A stretch of DNA of 64,000 nt from Xylocopa sonorina (taxonomy: Eukaryota; Arthropoda; Insecta; Hymenoptera; Apidae): contig NC_135203.1 in the NCBI RefSeq assembly GCF_050948175.1, forward strand, positions 1,550,001 to 1,614,000, written 5' to 3'. Position 1 is the first letter of the stretch, and the number at the start of each line of letters is the position of its first letter. The notes under the pieces were generated by a model. It worked only from the letters and a program-made list of their open reading frames with translations, was not told the DNA's origin and made no database searches. Positions 1-11,826 of this stretch are shown here, piece by piece. Position numbers and translations under genes: made by a program.

Positions 1-380
1 TTTTTCGAAGCAAACCTGGAAAGAGGATATTGCCGACACGGTCGTTTGTCTATCACTGGTTCTCTATAACCACATATCAGAATAGCGCATAGAAATGTAT
101 CGTCTATAATTAATCCGCGTTATAATTGTAACCTAAGCAATTATTGGTTCCCAGATTTGAAACGGGAAATCAGCAGAATATAATTTTTGGATCGTAGAAA
201 AAAAGGTAACGGAGAACATTCGGTTCGAAATGGGTCACCCGGTGTGCGCGACAGATTCCAGCAGCGTCTCGGGGGTCCACCGGCGGGATCGCCATTGTCG
301 TCGGTTGTCGTACGCCCGGGCAAGGATGCAGGCGCCACACGGGCGGCTTACGGTCCCCGTGGGGAACGGGCACCGTTTTT

Positions 381-487
381 TGCCAAGATTAAACGCGGAC
401 CGATGCCGCGATAAGCCGTAGAAAACTGCTCTGGAAGCGGTACCGGTGACAGATTGCGCTCGTGACTCCGATCCGCCGTTCGCCGCG
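381..487 (+). repeat. Copy 1 of a diverged ~110-bp duplicated element
   Basis: It aligns over its whole length with 1118-1231. Shared blocks are TGCCA near the start, ATAAGCCG[T/C]AGAAAACT in the middle, GTGACAGATT[G/A]CGC, and GCCGCG at the end. Spacing between blocks is nearly conserved. Nothing recognised as a transposon end or a known RNA. Confidence 0.55.
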
Positions 488-1117
488 TACCCCAGTCGAT
501 GTCTAACGTTCGACGTCCGACGAACGGAGCGAAGAAACGCCGCGACGAATTTCGCCTGATGTGTCTATCGATGGGCAAACGAGGCTGACTCGACGGAACG
601 ACCGGTTCCGAGCAGAGAAAAACCTGGCTCTCACGGCGCTTTGGCTTCGCGCTCGATACCATTCTCTGTATGCTGATACGAAACGATTCTGACGGAACTT
701 TCGAACCAAGTGAGAAAATAGTTAGTTTGCAACACCGATTGCGTCTAATATCTACCTAATTGGATCCCGCTCACTTCTATCTGATTTGATTAATATATAT
801 TGAAATATTAATTTATGCGTTACTTACTAACTGTATTTTACCTTCGAGAAATGATAACCGAAGTACTTGTTAACTTGCACATTTCTTTTATTGCAACTCT
901 TAGAAAAAAGAAAGGAACGAAAATAAAAATCGTCGTGGAGTGTACCGTTCGCGACTGAACCGCTGAAAAATGAGATTGTTACGGTTCGTAACGGTCGGAA
1001 TAGGGACCGAGTCGGATATTACACGGTGTAAAATCGCGACGTGGAGGATATGCGACTTAGAAGAGAACGCGGAGGGACTCGTCCCCGGTTGCCTCGCGTT
1101 TTTCCCTCTTTTTCATT

Positions 1118-1231
1118 TGCCAGAGCATTAAGCGGGCGAGGCGGCCGCCGGGATAAGCCGCAGAAAACTACGGCGAGAGTGGTGGCTGTGACAGATTACG
1201 CCGTGCGCCACACGATTCACCGTCTGCCGCG
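1118..1231 (+). repeat. Copy 2 of the diverged ~110-bp duplicated element
   Basis: Same orientation as copy 1, about 740 bp downstream. A GGCGGCCGCC palindrome in front of the shared core is specific to this copy. No third copy was noticed in the window on either strand by eye. Confidence 0.55.
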
Positions 1232-1258
1232 ACTAAAGCCGCTGCTGGAAGGAAAAAA

Positions 1259-1290
1259 AGGGCTGGCTGGCTGGCTGGCTGGCTGGCTGG
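1259..1290 (+). repeat. (GGCT)n microsatellite
   Basis: About 7.5 perfect GGCT units follow an A7 run. Confidence 0.95.
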
Positions 1291-2388
1291 ATAGAGGACG
1301 GATCCATTTCGGAGTGGATTAACCCGGGCCAACGTTGTCGGTTGTACCTACACGGATACACGCGTATTTATTAAATCGAGCACTAATCCTCGGGAACAGA
1401 GGGTCCGGCGGACTTGGGCGGTCATGGGTGGCGTTTTAAAAGAATCGAAGCCACTTTCGAAGGGCTCTTCGTCTTCTTCCTTTTGCTACTTACGTGCGCG
1501 AGTAGTTTACGTGGTTTCAAGAAGGATTCTTTGCATTTTGATAAGGTTAAATAGGTTGTTATTTAGAAGAGATGCTTCGGGTTATCAGTGTTCGCTATTA
1601 TTATTTAAACGAAGATAACGACGTTCAGTTTGCTTGCCGATGATATTTAGGGCAACGTTGCTCGTTTAAGTCGGTTTAATTACAAAGTGTAGTTGGTAAC
1701 TTTTGACTGAACATGCACGATATCAGATAACGGGTAAGCGGATGTGTGCACGTGCTTCTGGAAGTTCAGAAGATTCATCGTCGGACGAATATGATCGCGA
1801 TTAGATGCGATCTGCGGCCATTATATGCTGCTAATCGCCTTAATTGAGCCTCGCCGTGGGGGGCGGGGGGAGAGAACAGGAAGAGCCTTGTAATATACGT
1901 AACCGTTTTCCTATGATAAATCTAAAAACTGTTCGCTGTCTTAGATGTTCATTTGTTTTAAATCAAAATGGTGAATAAATGCGATAAATTTCTTCGCGTA
2001 TGCCACTATATCAACGTATCAACGTTACAACCTATACACTCCGTTTTTCATTTTGTGCTCGTCTATTCGCGAGTTTTATATATATTCTTATTATTCGCAA
2101 ATTTGTTATTCCCCTCTTGCTCTTTGTGTTGTGTTTGTACTTCTAATGGATTCGACCCTTCTAATAATAAATAATTATAATTAGACCGCGGATGTGCACG
2201 CGAGCTTATTATTTCGCGAAGCCAACCAAAGAATTGAATTATGAATAAGGATATTTTCCACCCTCAGCAATTCGTAACGAAGATACACTGTATTTTGTGC
2301 GTGTAGTATGTTTTTATGTGTTACGCGCATCCCGTATTTGTTCGCAAATTTAAATCGGTCATTTTTATGCAGAAACAACCCTCGTCCA

Positions 2389-2402
2389 ATAATAATGATA
2401 AC

Positions 2403-2451
<49 letters not shown>

Positions 2452-2463
2452 GTAATAATAATA
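2389..2463 (+). repeat. (AAT)n microsatellite
   Basis: About 20 units, with two interruptions near each end. It generates poly-Asn/poly-Ile chance ORFs. Confidence 0.95.
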
Positions 2464-3186
2464 TTCCACGTCATCTTCTCCACTCTGATCTACGCGCGTA
2501 TTTAAATTATTTAGAATCGGACGCTGCAGTTAAGCGCGGTGTTTGTCGCAGCTCGCTAACGAGCAACCTCCTCTCCTCCCTCTCGCGTTCTCCACCGGTT
2601 CGTCTCTTTTCTGCCCTCCTTCCTTTCCTCGCGTAGGGCGCTCCAGCTTATATAAGTCTTATAAAGAGCAAAGCGGCGGACCACACACACCCGATCCTAT
2701 CTGCAGCTTCCTCTCGGTGCGCTGCGCCTCCTGCCTCCGCAACCCCTCTTTCCTCCCTTTCCGCCACGGGGACAAACTCTCCCGGCACGGAGAAAAAGGC
2801 TTAAATGCGCCTCCCTGCGCTCCTTTCGCACGCCGTCCACTTAAAGATTAGGATAGATACCGCCGCGATACTTGTCCGCGATTTATTCATGGCCAACCCT
2901 TCCCTCTCGCTACCCTCGCTCTTTATCGATCCAACCTAAACGTATCTTCCCTAAACGTCTCTGCGCGAGGATATTAATTCTTTCGTTCGCTTCTCGTGAC
3001 ACCGATGATAGCTGGCGAAAGACGCGAATAGATTCGACGGTAACGAAGATCGATGCGAACGGAATTGGATCCTTTTCTTTTTAAGCAAACGAAATAACAA
3101 GTGCCGTGTTCCTTTTTAAATTAATTATGTTTTCGATTTATGAAACGATTGTATGAAACGATTGGAACTCTTAGTTTGAAACTTAC

Positions 3187-3192
3187 CCCGTT
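3187..3192 (-). CDS. Possible 6-nt microexon (Asn-Gly) of the ankyrin/SOWAH-like gene
   Basis: On the minus strand the six bases AACGGG sit between a strong acceptor (pyrimidine-rich tract ending GCTGTCCACAG) and a perfect GTAAGT donor. The intron separating it from the ankyrin exon is 162 nt (3193-3354), a normal insect length. The preceding exon ends in phase 0 after VNETT. Ankyrin repeats usually continue N-G-x-T-P-L-H, and SOWAH members N-G-G-Y-T-P-L-H, so Asn-Gly is exactly what is expected next. No GYTPLH-like exon was found further left, so it would lie outside the window. Alternatives: the exon reads on past GTAAGT as an alternative terminal exon with a stop about 20 codons later, or the match is chance. 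Confidence 0.35.
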
Positions 3193-3354
3193 CTGTGGAC
3201 AGCGGATCGGCAGGTCACCCGGAAACAAAAGGAAACGGAATTAAAATTGATTTAATAGACTTTAGAATTGTTCTTATCACATTGTCTAGAGTGATTTTTT
3301 GTAATCTGATTGACAGAGATTTCAAAGTACAAACATATCTCGAAGGTCACTCAC

Positions 3355-3453
3355 CGTGGTCTCGTTAACGCTCTTGATATAATCCTTGTACGTGCCCGCA
3401 ATCAGCTTCACGATGTTTTCGTCGCCGTGTTTCGCCGCCCAGTGTAACGCCGT
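3355..3453 (-). CDS. Internal coding exon: ankyrin repeat of a SOWAH (sosondowah)-like protein
   Basis: Read on the minus strand, the exon is preceded by a TTTTATGATGTTACAG acceptor and followed by a GTGAGT donor. It is exactly 33 codons long and phase 0 at both ends. The translation begins TALHWAAKHGDEN, continues IVKLIAGTYKDY and ends SVNETT. It carries the ankyrin hallmarks: the T-A-L-H turn, the A-A-K-H-G helix-loop, and hydrophobic residues I, V, L and I in the second helix. The wording TALHWAAKHG..(I/V)VKLIAGTY is, from memory of the family, typical of the SOWAH ankyrin region rather than of generic ankyrin arrays. SOWAH proteins combine an N-terminal winged-helix-like SOWAH domain with a short C-terminal ankyrin array, and their molecular role is poorly defined. 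Only this part of the gene is visible. The N-terminal exons would lie at higher coordinates and the C-terminal ones to the left of the window. A different ankyrin protein cannot be excluded. Confidence 0.75.
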
Positions 3454-3522
3454 CTGTAACATCATAAAATAACAAATCGTGTAATAACGGAATCATCGAA
3501 TCCGCAGCTTGTACTTGGTCAC

Positions 3523-3573
3523 GAAGAAAGAAGAAGAAGAAGAAGAAGAAGAAGAAGAAGAAGAAGAAGAAGA
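3523..3573 (+). repeat. (GAA)n microsatellite
   Basis: About 15 near-perfect GAA units just upstream (minus-strand sense) of the ankyrin exon, inside the presumed intron. Confidence 0.95.
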
Positions 3574-4916
3574 GGATGTGTAATAAGGGAACGCGAGACG
3601 CGCGTGATGGAAGAAAATCGGCGGGGAGAAAGCGGAGGGACGCCGGAAAGAGGGGTTGAACGTAAAAATACGCAACGACGGAAATTTACGGCCGACGACG
3701 CGAATATTTCGGAAAAATCGCAACGGTGCGCACCGGTTGTAGACACGACGCGAGCAGCTGTAGCGTATTTTCAGCCCCCGGTGAAATATTCGCGAATTAA
3801 GCAACGGCACCCGGCCACGTCGACCGGAACGAGCTGGATGAATGGCGACGTCGGACAGCACTCGAGAGGAGAAGGAGGTGGAGCACTTTGAGAGCAGTCG
3901 ATCACAGGCGAGAGTCAGCCAGAGAGAGAAGAACGTTCAACGACGAATACCCGGGTGACGGTGGCTACAGGAGAAATCGTCTCGTTCCAGCTCAAATTAC
4001 TTGGAGCGGATCTCGACGATTCGAGGTGGAAAAAATCGTTCACCGGAACTGGCGCGGTCCTGGAGTCTTGGCCCTGATTCAGAACGACGATGTTAATTCC
4101 ACTTTGTAAGGAAGAATTCGAAAGTCGTCGATCGATGAGACGTTATTACGTAGCCATTGGGGGTAGGCGTTAGAATTCACCTAGAAAGGGTACGGAGAAC
4201 CGGGAAGGGTAGGTGAAACCTCATAATTATCGCGAGTCTCGAGGGTTTCGAAAATTAAGTTAGAAACCCGTTTCTGCTTGAGACTTGAAGGAAAAAATCG
4301 ACACGTATTCTCTTTCCCCGATTGAATCCCGCAATAATGCAACAATCAGTCGCCATGATTGACAGCCAGATGATCGACAAGAATGGTGCTCGACGTTGAA
4401 TCGAGTAGTAGTCGAGTTTACTAAGCGAGTCACGCGGACGAGGGCGTTAAAAATAATTCGGGAGTAAAATGTAAATGGCGCCATTTTTAAATACAAAACA
4501 GCTCGCGTGTTACGGCGGTTCGAGCGAACGTGGGCTCGTTTAAGCGTTGAGTTATATGCAGGCTGGCTTGCTTTGACATCGAGTCGTTCAAATGCCCGGC
4601 TATTTCCATATAGCGGGTTATCCCGACAGCGGATTATTTCGAGCATATACGTTATTATTCTTTGCAAGTTAGCCGTGACGGCTCGTAAATTTAATGGCCA
4701 CGGGCGGGAAGGCTCGCAAAAACGCGCGGACACTCGCGCGCCGTTCGTTCGTACGGGCTTAAATGTCGTTGTCGCGTGGAACCACGCGGTATCATCGCCG
4801 GCACGTGGCTCTATCGATGGCTACCAACCACTGGTTCTCGTTAAATGGAACAATGCGATTCTCAATCAATTTACCACGATGTTCGAGGTCGCTGTGTACT
4901 TGCTCTTCAATGCTAA

Positions 4917-4958
4917 TGCAACGACACTCGCAGAGAGTGCAACGACACTCAAATAGAG
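4917..4958 (+). repeat. Tandem duplication, 21-bp period, two units
   Basis: Each unit starts TGCAACGACACTC; the last eight bases differ in part (GCAGAGAG versus AAATAGAG). Confidence 0.8.
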
Positions 4959-5125
4959 CGCGAGAAATGACAAACAAATAAAATAAGACCAATGAAATTT
5001 GAAACTCCAGATTACATAACTTTCAATTATACAAGTCACATGGCGATACAGAGGGTTGAGTTATGGCGAAGCCGATATACGCACAGTTCCGCCTGCGTTG
5101 AAAAGGAAGTACATATTTTCTGCTA

Positions 5126-5170
5126 GAAAAAAGAAATGAAAAGAAGAAAATAAAAAAAATAAAAAATAGA
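5126..5170 (+). repeat. A-rich purine tract
   Basis: Low-complexity A/G sequence with A-runs up to eight. Confidence 0.8.
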
Positions 5171-5383
5171 AGAGCGAACGAAACAAGTAACGATGAGGAA
5201 GAACCAGGATTATTCCACTCGGTCCAGCGCGGGGTGGCGAGTTCGCTAAGAGAGAAATATAGGTTCTCGCGGCGGGGATATAAGCAAGCGGTCGCGGTGC
5301 TCCCGGGTGCATGTATTTTAATTCCGTCAAGTTCGCGTCCCCGTGGGTAGATTAAAAATAGTGTCCAGGTCTCCAGATTCACG

Positions 5384-5417
5384 GGTGGACGTCATAGAAA
5401 GTACGGGGACGTCCACC
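5384..5417. repeat. Inverted repeat, 10-bp arms
   Basis: GGTGGACGTC and GACGTCCACC are perfect complements separated by 14 nt. Confidence 0.7.
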
Positions 5418-7338
5418 TGATCCGCGCGGAGAGGGCCGCTGCTCGCGGCTCTGGACCGTCTGCACCGGTATACCAGAGACAACTTGCAGGCCACCTCATT
5501 AGCGGCGGAAAAACTCATCCTAACGAGGCTACGTACCTAATGACGAGAACCACGCGCGCGTCCCCTCTCGTGTATGCCTATTTACCCGTGCTGGGTTGGA
5601 TCCGTGTGCTCGCGAGCCTGTGTGTTTTATACGCGGCCACCGTTGCGCTGCCACGGTCCATCGCCACCCTACGGGTTACGTCGTCTGTGTGGCCACGTGT
5701 GGGGTGCACCTTGTGCGCCCGCCAACCCTGTATGCGCTGACTCCGCGGCAAATTAACGAGCGACGCACCGGGAGGATATACGGCTCTCTGGTTGATATTA
5801 GAGGCACGTGGCGCCAATACCGTTGCTCGGCCAGGAACCACTCGCCTCCGATCGAAATCGTGATCGTTGCTGCTTGGTTCGATGCGCGACTCCAATGGCC
5901 GGCGGTCCTAGCGGCGATCCAGAACAAGGAACAAGTTTCGGAGTCCCACCGGTGGGTATCCGCGCGGAATAACGTCGGTAGCGTTTTCAGATTTGATAGT
6001 TCTAAATGAAGAGGAAACAGGTATTACGTGGTAATACGGATGAATAGGTTAAGCAGACGTGTTCCGCAAGTTCCTGGCAGCAAACGTGGAAAGTAGTTTT
6101 TCTCCCCAACGGAAACGAATAGAAAGACCAAGCAACGTCCCCATATCTCCCTCGTATCTAACCGGCGTGCGAACAACGCGTAACATCGCCGCTGCGACAC
6201 AGATTCGCGGAAGACGGCGCAATGAATCTCGTTTACCCGGGATATAAAGGAGGCTGCGGGCGCTAATCAAGATTAGGATCGGAGCGGGGCGACAGGCGAG
6301 GGCGCGTGATCACCGGCGTAGGAAGCGGGCGCGAACACGGTTCCGCCTAATACGGTCCGGCCGCGGAAGATGCAAGAATCCGGGGGAAATTACACGGGCG
6401 GGAAACAAAATGAATTTTTACGGTGGGCAAGCGCGAGGGGGCCCATCACCGCGCGTTTCTCTTCACGCGCCGCGTATACACCCGGCTGCGGCCGTCTACT
6501 TGCAACCGGCTAACGAAGTTTTATGAAGCGCGATAGCGCCATACCTGCGCCGTCCCGTGGACTTTGGCGCTCCTTAATTTGTGAACGCTGCGCGCACACA
6601 CCGCCGTGTGTCGGCTGCCGCGAAAGAATGGTATGTCGGCCGACAACGTGATATATCTTCGGCCCTGTACGCCCTGGACCTTCCTCGACCACCGACCGTC
6701 CTGGCTATATACACGGTAGCCGTCGTCTTCGCGCTCTTTATCGGCGATTCCCGCCACAGGAAATCTATCGCGACGCCGTTCGAGTTTCGTCACGCGTGAG
6801 AACGGTCCGCGTCGATGCTCTGCTGACCCTTCCCGTCGCTCGGCCACTGACTTGTGTCACCATTTGTTCCGCGATCTAGCGCCTCGGCTCTCTGCTAGCC
6901 AACTTTTCGCTTTATGCCGCTTTCTTTGCTAATGATCTAATAGGCGTCAGTTGTTTGAAAAAATGGATTGCAGGGACGTCAAGCGTGTATCACTTTTAAA
7001 GCAAATGTTCAACGGAGACCTCGTGCAGTGAAATTTTTAAACACCGACCGGACGAACGGCACCAAAGATCCTTCCTTCTTGATGTCGCGATCGAATCACC
7101 GTCCCGATTAATTAGTACATCCGTCCGGTTTCGCGAGTTGATCGTTCGAATTGGTACCGCAAAGAGCGTCGCCGGCTTTCGTCGGTCCCCGATGTGTCCA
7201 CGGTCGAGTGTGTGCACGCCACATGCGCGCGAAACTATGTAGCCGTGGGTATATAGTTGTCTCCTCGTGGGTACTGATTAAGCTGACCGGAGACCTGCGG
7301 ACGCTCGGAGGCACGAAGAACGGCGCGGAGAGAGTTGA

Positions 7339-7382
7339 CCAGCAGCAGCAGCAGCAACGGCGGCAGCAGCAGCAGCAGCAGC

Positions 7383-7417
<35 letters not shown>

Positions 7418-7420
7418 CGG
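7339..7420 (+). repeat. CAG/CAA array
   Basis: About 27 CAG or CAA codon-like triplets interrupted by CGG CGG/CGG. It lies in a 173-codon ORF (7151-7672) and would encode poly-Gln. The flanking residues are Arg/Leu/Ala-rich and unrecognised, so I treat it as a microsatellite rather than a gene, though a poly-Q exon cannot be excluded. Confidence 0.9.
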
Positions 7421-8050
7421 CAGCCAGCTACCGCGGGCTCTGATGTATGCGAGCGATACAGATATCTCCGGGAAGGAATTTGCGTTGAATTAGCGTATAA
7501 TCGGCGGGCCGATCTGCTCATACGGAATCCCGCGGCCCCGCTTACACGTGTCCCAAGAGCTGTATTCTCTGCGCGAACACAATATTTAGTGGCCGGCCTC
7601 CTCGGGTTGGCCCTTTCTTCCCTTTGGCTCCCGTGGGACCCCGTCGCTGGCTGGTATGCGGAGTCCCCTTAAAATCGGCGCGTGATCCACGGCCCAAATA
7701 TTTCCCATCCTCGCGTCTCGCACCCGCGAGTCGTCCCGTCAACTCGCGGCGCTGCCCGTTGATTACACCGCCGCTATCGCCGCGATCGATCGGATCGCGT
7801 TCGCCGGACTTCCATATTAAGACGGCATTTGGAGACCTTTCGATTATTCGCGACGTTCGGCCTCGTGGTGGCTCGGTGGCTCGGTGGTTCGGCCGCGAGG
7901 AACGCAAACGATCGTGGAATTGTCGGGGAGGCGCAGTTCAGCTCGCGGCGAACCGGAGCTCGCGTAATTGGATCTCTTGTTAAACGGACGACCCGGGGCC
8001 ACGCTGGAACGCGACCCTCTTCCCGGGGATGCTCGAGAAATTTTCTATTT

Positions 8051-8079
8051 CATGGCTAAAGAATGCATGGCTAAAGATG
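8051..8079 (+). repeat. Tandem duplication, two ~15-bp units
   Basis: CATGGCTAAAGAATG is followed directly by CATGGCTAAAGATG. Confidence 0.85.
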
Positions 8080-8501
8080 CGTGGCAGTTTGTCGCGGTGG
8101 AAAGGCCGCGGGGGATGGTTCCATTATAAAATTGGAATGTTTAATACTCGGATGCGTGTCCAGATATTCGACAATTTAATACAGAAACAGCAGAACCTCG
8201 TATGGTCGACGAAACTCGACCACATAAATCGAACCGCTGCAGAAAGTTCTCGTATATTCGAGTTGTCGGACTAGGGCGTCCGTTTCTAGGAATTTCTCCC
8301 ACGTTCACCCTGTTCGTAGGCTCCCTCGAGGAACCCACCGTCGTCGTTGTCCACATATCGGGATACATGCGCGGCGCATATAGATGATCGCGACCGATCA
8401 AGATACAAATTGACGAGGTAGTATCGCGTCCAGGGATCGTGCGGCGCTCGAGCAGGCTCGTCCGCGAATAATCGGCTCGCAGATGTCTTTGTTTCCCCGG
8501 A

Positions 8502-8543
8502 ATCGGGCAGGGTAAACGGATTCCGGCGAGGATCGGGCAGGGT
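8502..8543 (+). repeat. Direct repeat ATCGGGCAGGGT, spaced 30 bp
   Basis: Two exact 12-bp copies at 8502 and 8532; a diverged GATTCCGG/CCGGAAT context surrounds them. Confidence 0.6.
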
Positions 8544-9349
8544 CGGTCTTAACTGCGGCGTTCATCTCAGCGACGAGATATCCGGGGGAAAAGAAGCGAA
8601 ACAGAGAAAGAGAGAGGGAGGGTGAGCGGGGGCAGGAAGCCGGTTCGGCGACCGATCGGCTCTCCTCGAACTCGTGGCCGCTCGCGGTGGGTCGTCCTGA
8701 TCCTGCCGGCGATTCGATCTCTCACCAACTCCCATTCCGGGAAATCGAGGGAGACGTCGCGTCGGGCGCGTGTCTTCCTACAGGAAGGTGGAGGCGATGG
8801 TAGGAAGAAAGAACGGCGAGGAGGGGAGGTAACGAGCCTCCGGTCACGTGTACGGCGTCGGGCGTCGAGATGTCAGATCTATCGGCGCGTGCTCGATGGC
8901 GCGTGTCCTCGCCTGTTGATCAGTCCCTGTCGCGTCTAATGCTCGACGCGTATCAGCCGGGACCTCGATCGGATCTATTATACAGTCGTGAATTCCCCTT
9001 TATACGCCGAGACACTGTCCTTCGTTTTCGACCGATTTCGGTCGCTGTGCGATCAATTCAGATAATAATTCGCGATGCTGACTGACAATTAGAATAGGGA
9101 GCAAGGATATCTCAACGTGGAATGCTAACGTATCGTACGAAGCGAGTATCGTTGCCTTGGCAGCGAGTCGATGCGTGCAAAAGGGTTAACGAATGCGATT
9201 GAATCTCGTGAGTGTAAAAACTGCGACAACTTTAACGATCACTTCGATTTACAAATAGAAAACATTGCATTGACACGATTAAACGAAGACGTATATAACT
9301 TCGAAGGATTAAAAGAAAAAAAAGAAAAAACACCCCTGAAGAACGACAT

Positions 9350-9376
9350 ATCTCTCTCCCTCTCTCTTTCTCTCTG
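9350..9376 (+). repeat. (TC)n microsatellite
   Basis: Imperfect TC/TCC dinucleotide run. Confidence 0.85.
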
Positions 9377-11187
9377 TTACCGCGGTGCTCGTTACACAGC
9401 CGAGTAAGCTCTCGTGGCCGTTGTTCGCTGGATGAACACAGGAGGGATACGTCCGAACGAGAGTGTTTCAATTGCGTCAAGGAGGTGCGTTGCCGTGGGT
9501 GCTCCGTAAAAAGCGGAACGAACGCACCGGGAACTTCCGCGAGCCGCGTCAAGGATGCACAGGATGCAGAAGGTGTCATTAGCATAGCGCGGAAGAGACC
9601 GTGCTTTATGATTTATTCGGTCCTTTCTTGTTAGCCTGTACTTTTCGTCCGTAATTCCAGCTGTACGCCGAGTAAACACGACCCAGGCCGCAATCCGTAC
9701 CTACGTAGATCTATCGGAGCAGATGGAGAAAGAGAAAAAAACATGGAATTCACTTTCGTCCGCGGATATGCGTATCTGAGATCTATCGAGAGAAATCACC
9801 GCGTCCCGGCATCGCAGCACGCGTCTAGGTAATACTTGACACCGTTCGATCTAGGTCTGGTATTAACGGTGCTATCCGAGTCATTGTTACTCTGTCTTAT
9901 CGTTTTATTTTTGCTCTGTGAATTACTTGGGACAGAAGAGGAAATATCGAACGCTGTATTTCTCGTTCGCGTAACTCTAAAGCATGTCATTTGTCTTACT
10001 TCGCTACGTTCGATCTTCGGATTAGAGATTCAGAGAGTTCGACGAATTAACATTTCGCTATGTGACAATGTAGCGTGATAACTATATTATAAAGCAGAGG
10101 ACTTTTCGCCGATGATAACAATGTTTAACAACTATTGGACCACCATTTTGCTACATCGAGCTATTTTCTAACCCCGTTACAACATCCGAAACAGCTCCTG
10201 GCGAACCGTTCACCTCGAACGGGCAAAGGAACGATACGCACTGATTGCTGGAAATGGGACACTCGATTGTTCTAATAGCCCCCGTTGGCCACTCGAGTTG
10301 GGACTCGATAGCGGCGTTCTCTTTTACATCGAGATCACAATGTTATCCGGCGCCATCGAGCCTGCAATTTCAATCCGCCGGTGCGATTGAAACACTGCTC
10401 CCTAGATCGGGGAAATAATAAGCGGCGTACAACAGCGCCGGATCGTGCAAACGAGGTGTAACCGAAATCACTTGAGGCATCCGGTCAAACGAGCTGTGAC
10501 CGCGCTACGAAGATTTTTATCCCGGCCAATCCGAACTCTTTAATTCCCGCGCCGATTGCTGGTCGAGATATCTGTCGATACTACGCCGTGCTTTACTCCT
10601 GCCACGATATTTAACTGATTCCGCGACAAATTCCGGAAGGAATTCGTTGCATGGTGTACGTATCCATTTTCAGCAACGAACGAATTCTGAATTGACTCGC
10701 GAGAGGAATTGCGTGATCAATTTCTAAAAAGGAACAAGAAAACAGCTCGTCCGTTACATAGTTAAGGAAGCGCGTAATGAGAGGCGCAATTGCGAGTAGA
10801 AATCGGAGTTCCTTGGCGGCGTTGACTTGAACGTGTCGCAGGTGGCTTCGTCGAGCCGCGACGCGACAGGGCATCGCCATCAGCTATGTCCATTAACTGC
10901 GGAACGTTGACTCGCTTCGGCGAGCATCGACTGACAATCGTTTCGTCAAATGGCCAGAGAGCGAATATGCGTGTCGCGGAGCGTCTTACACGTGCAACCG
11001 TGGGAGACCGGAAGCCGAGGATCGGTACTGTTCGTCGTAGGAAAATGGCCACTGTACTGGATACTGACTGACCTACTTGCGGTCCCCGAGGCGCATCCTG
11101 CTTCTTTTCCTCGCTGCGCAAGTCGGCAGGATCGAGTCTGTGTTTGATTCGAAATTACTGGAATATATAATTAGTTGTGTCGAGAGT

Positions 11188-11205
11188 AGAATTTCATGAA
11201 ATTCT
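11188..11205. other. Perfect 18-bp palindrome
   Basis: AGAATTTCATGAAATTCT equals its own reverse complement. The centre TTCATGAA has the TTCnnGAA arrangement found in heat-shock-element half-site pairs. The outer GAA/TTC spacing is not canonical. Confidence 0.7.
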
Positions 11206-11782
11206 GATAATAGTTTCATTAATCATAACAAGTGCATAGTACTATGTGATTCATCGTACATATTTCTGAACCCTCTAAACAATTCACCGAACAATCCTTT
11301 ACTTTGAAACACGAACATTGAAAACTGTGTCACCAAACGAAGCTCATTTCCACAAACTCGATATTTCCGAAATAAATCGCACGTATCAAATCGTAACCGT
11401 ATCAAAATGTCAGCCTTATCGAGGAAATTAAAAACCATCGGGTACACACGCAGCAAAGGCTGTTTGTTAATCATCCGTCGACTTCGCGCAGGAAGCAGAG
11501 CCGATAGGTTGGCAGCGAGCCCAGACTCTTCCAGGACGAGTATCGATGTCCCTGGCGAATCCTGGTGTCTGGTGGTTTGCCGGATCACGCGGCGTTACCT
11601 GGCGGAGGCACTTCTAGCCGCGCTCGTCCTCCTGGAGCGGAGTTTAAACGATTAACGCGAGCGGTTCGCCGCGAATAATCGATGTCCCCTATGTCCTCGG
11701 GCGTACGGCAAAGTTCTCGGATCCAGCGCGGTATTTCACGGAGGATTACGCGGCTTACGTTTTCGTTCGATCGGCCCCCAAT

Positions 11783-11826
11783 GCCTCCGCCTCTGCCTCC
11801 GCCTCCGCCTCCGCCTCCGCCTCTTT
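11783..11826 (+). repeat. (GCCTCC)n hexanucleotide repeat
   Basis: About seven GCCTCC/GCCTCT units in tandem. Confidence 0.9.

Larger units (their letters stand above)
1..3180. other. Non-coding, no gene seen
   Basis: Apart from the duplicated element and the two microsatellites listed, this is mixed AT- and CpG-rich sequence with short chance ORFs. I searched the minus strand for a GYTPLH-type ankyrin exon, the expected continuation of the SOWAH-like gene, and found none. A pyrimidine-rich block with TATATAAG near 2650 is the only promoter-like hint. Confidence 0.6.

Noticed and set aside
7151..7672. Poly-Gln protein gene
   Set aside because: The Gln run is a CAG/CAA microsatellite; flanks show no recognisable domain or splice evidence. 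Kept only as a repeat.
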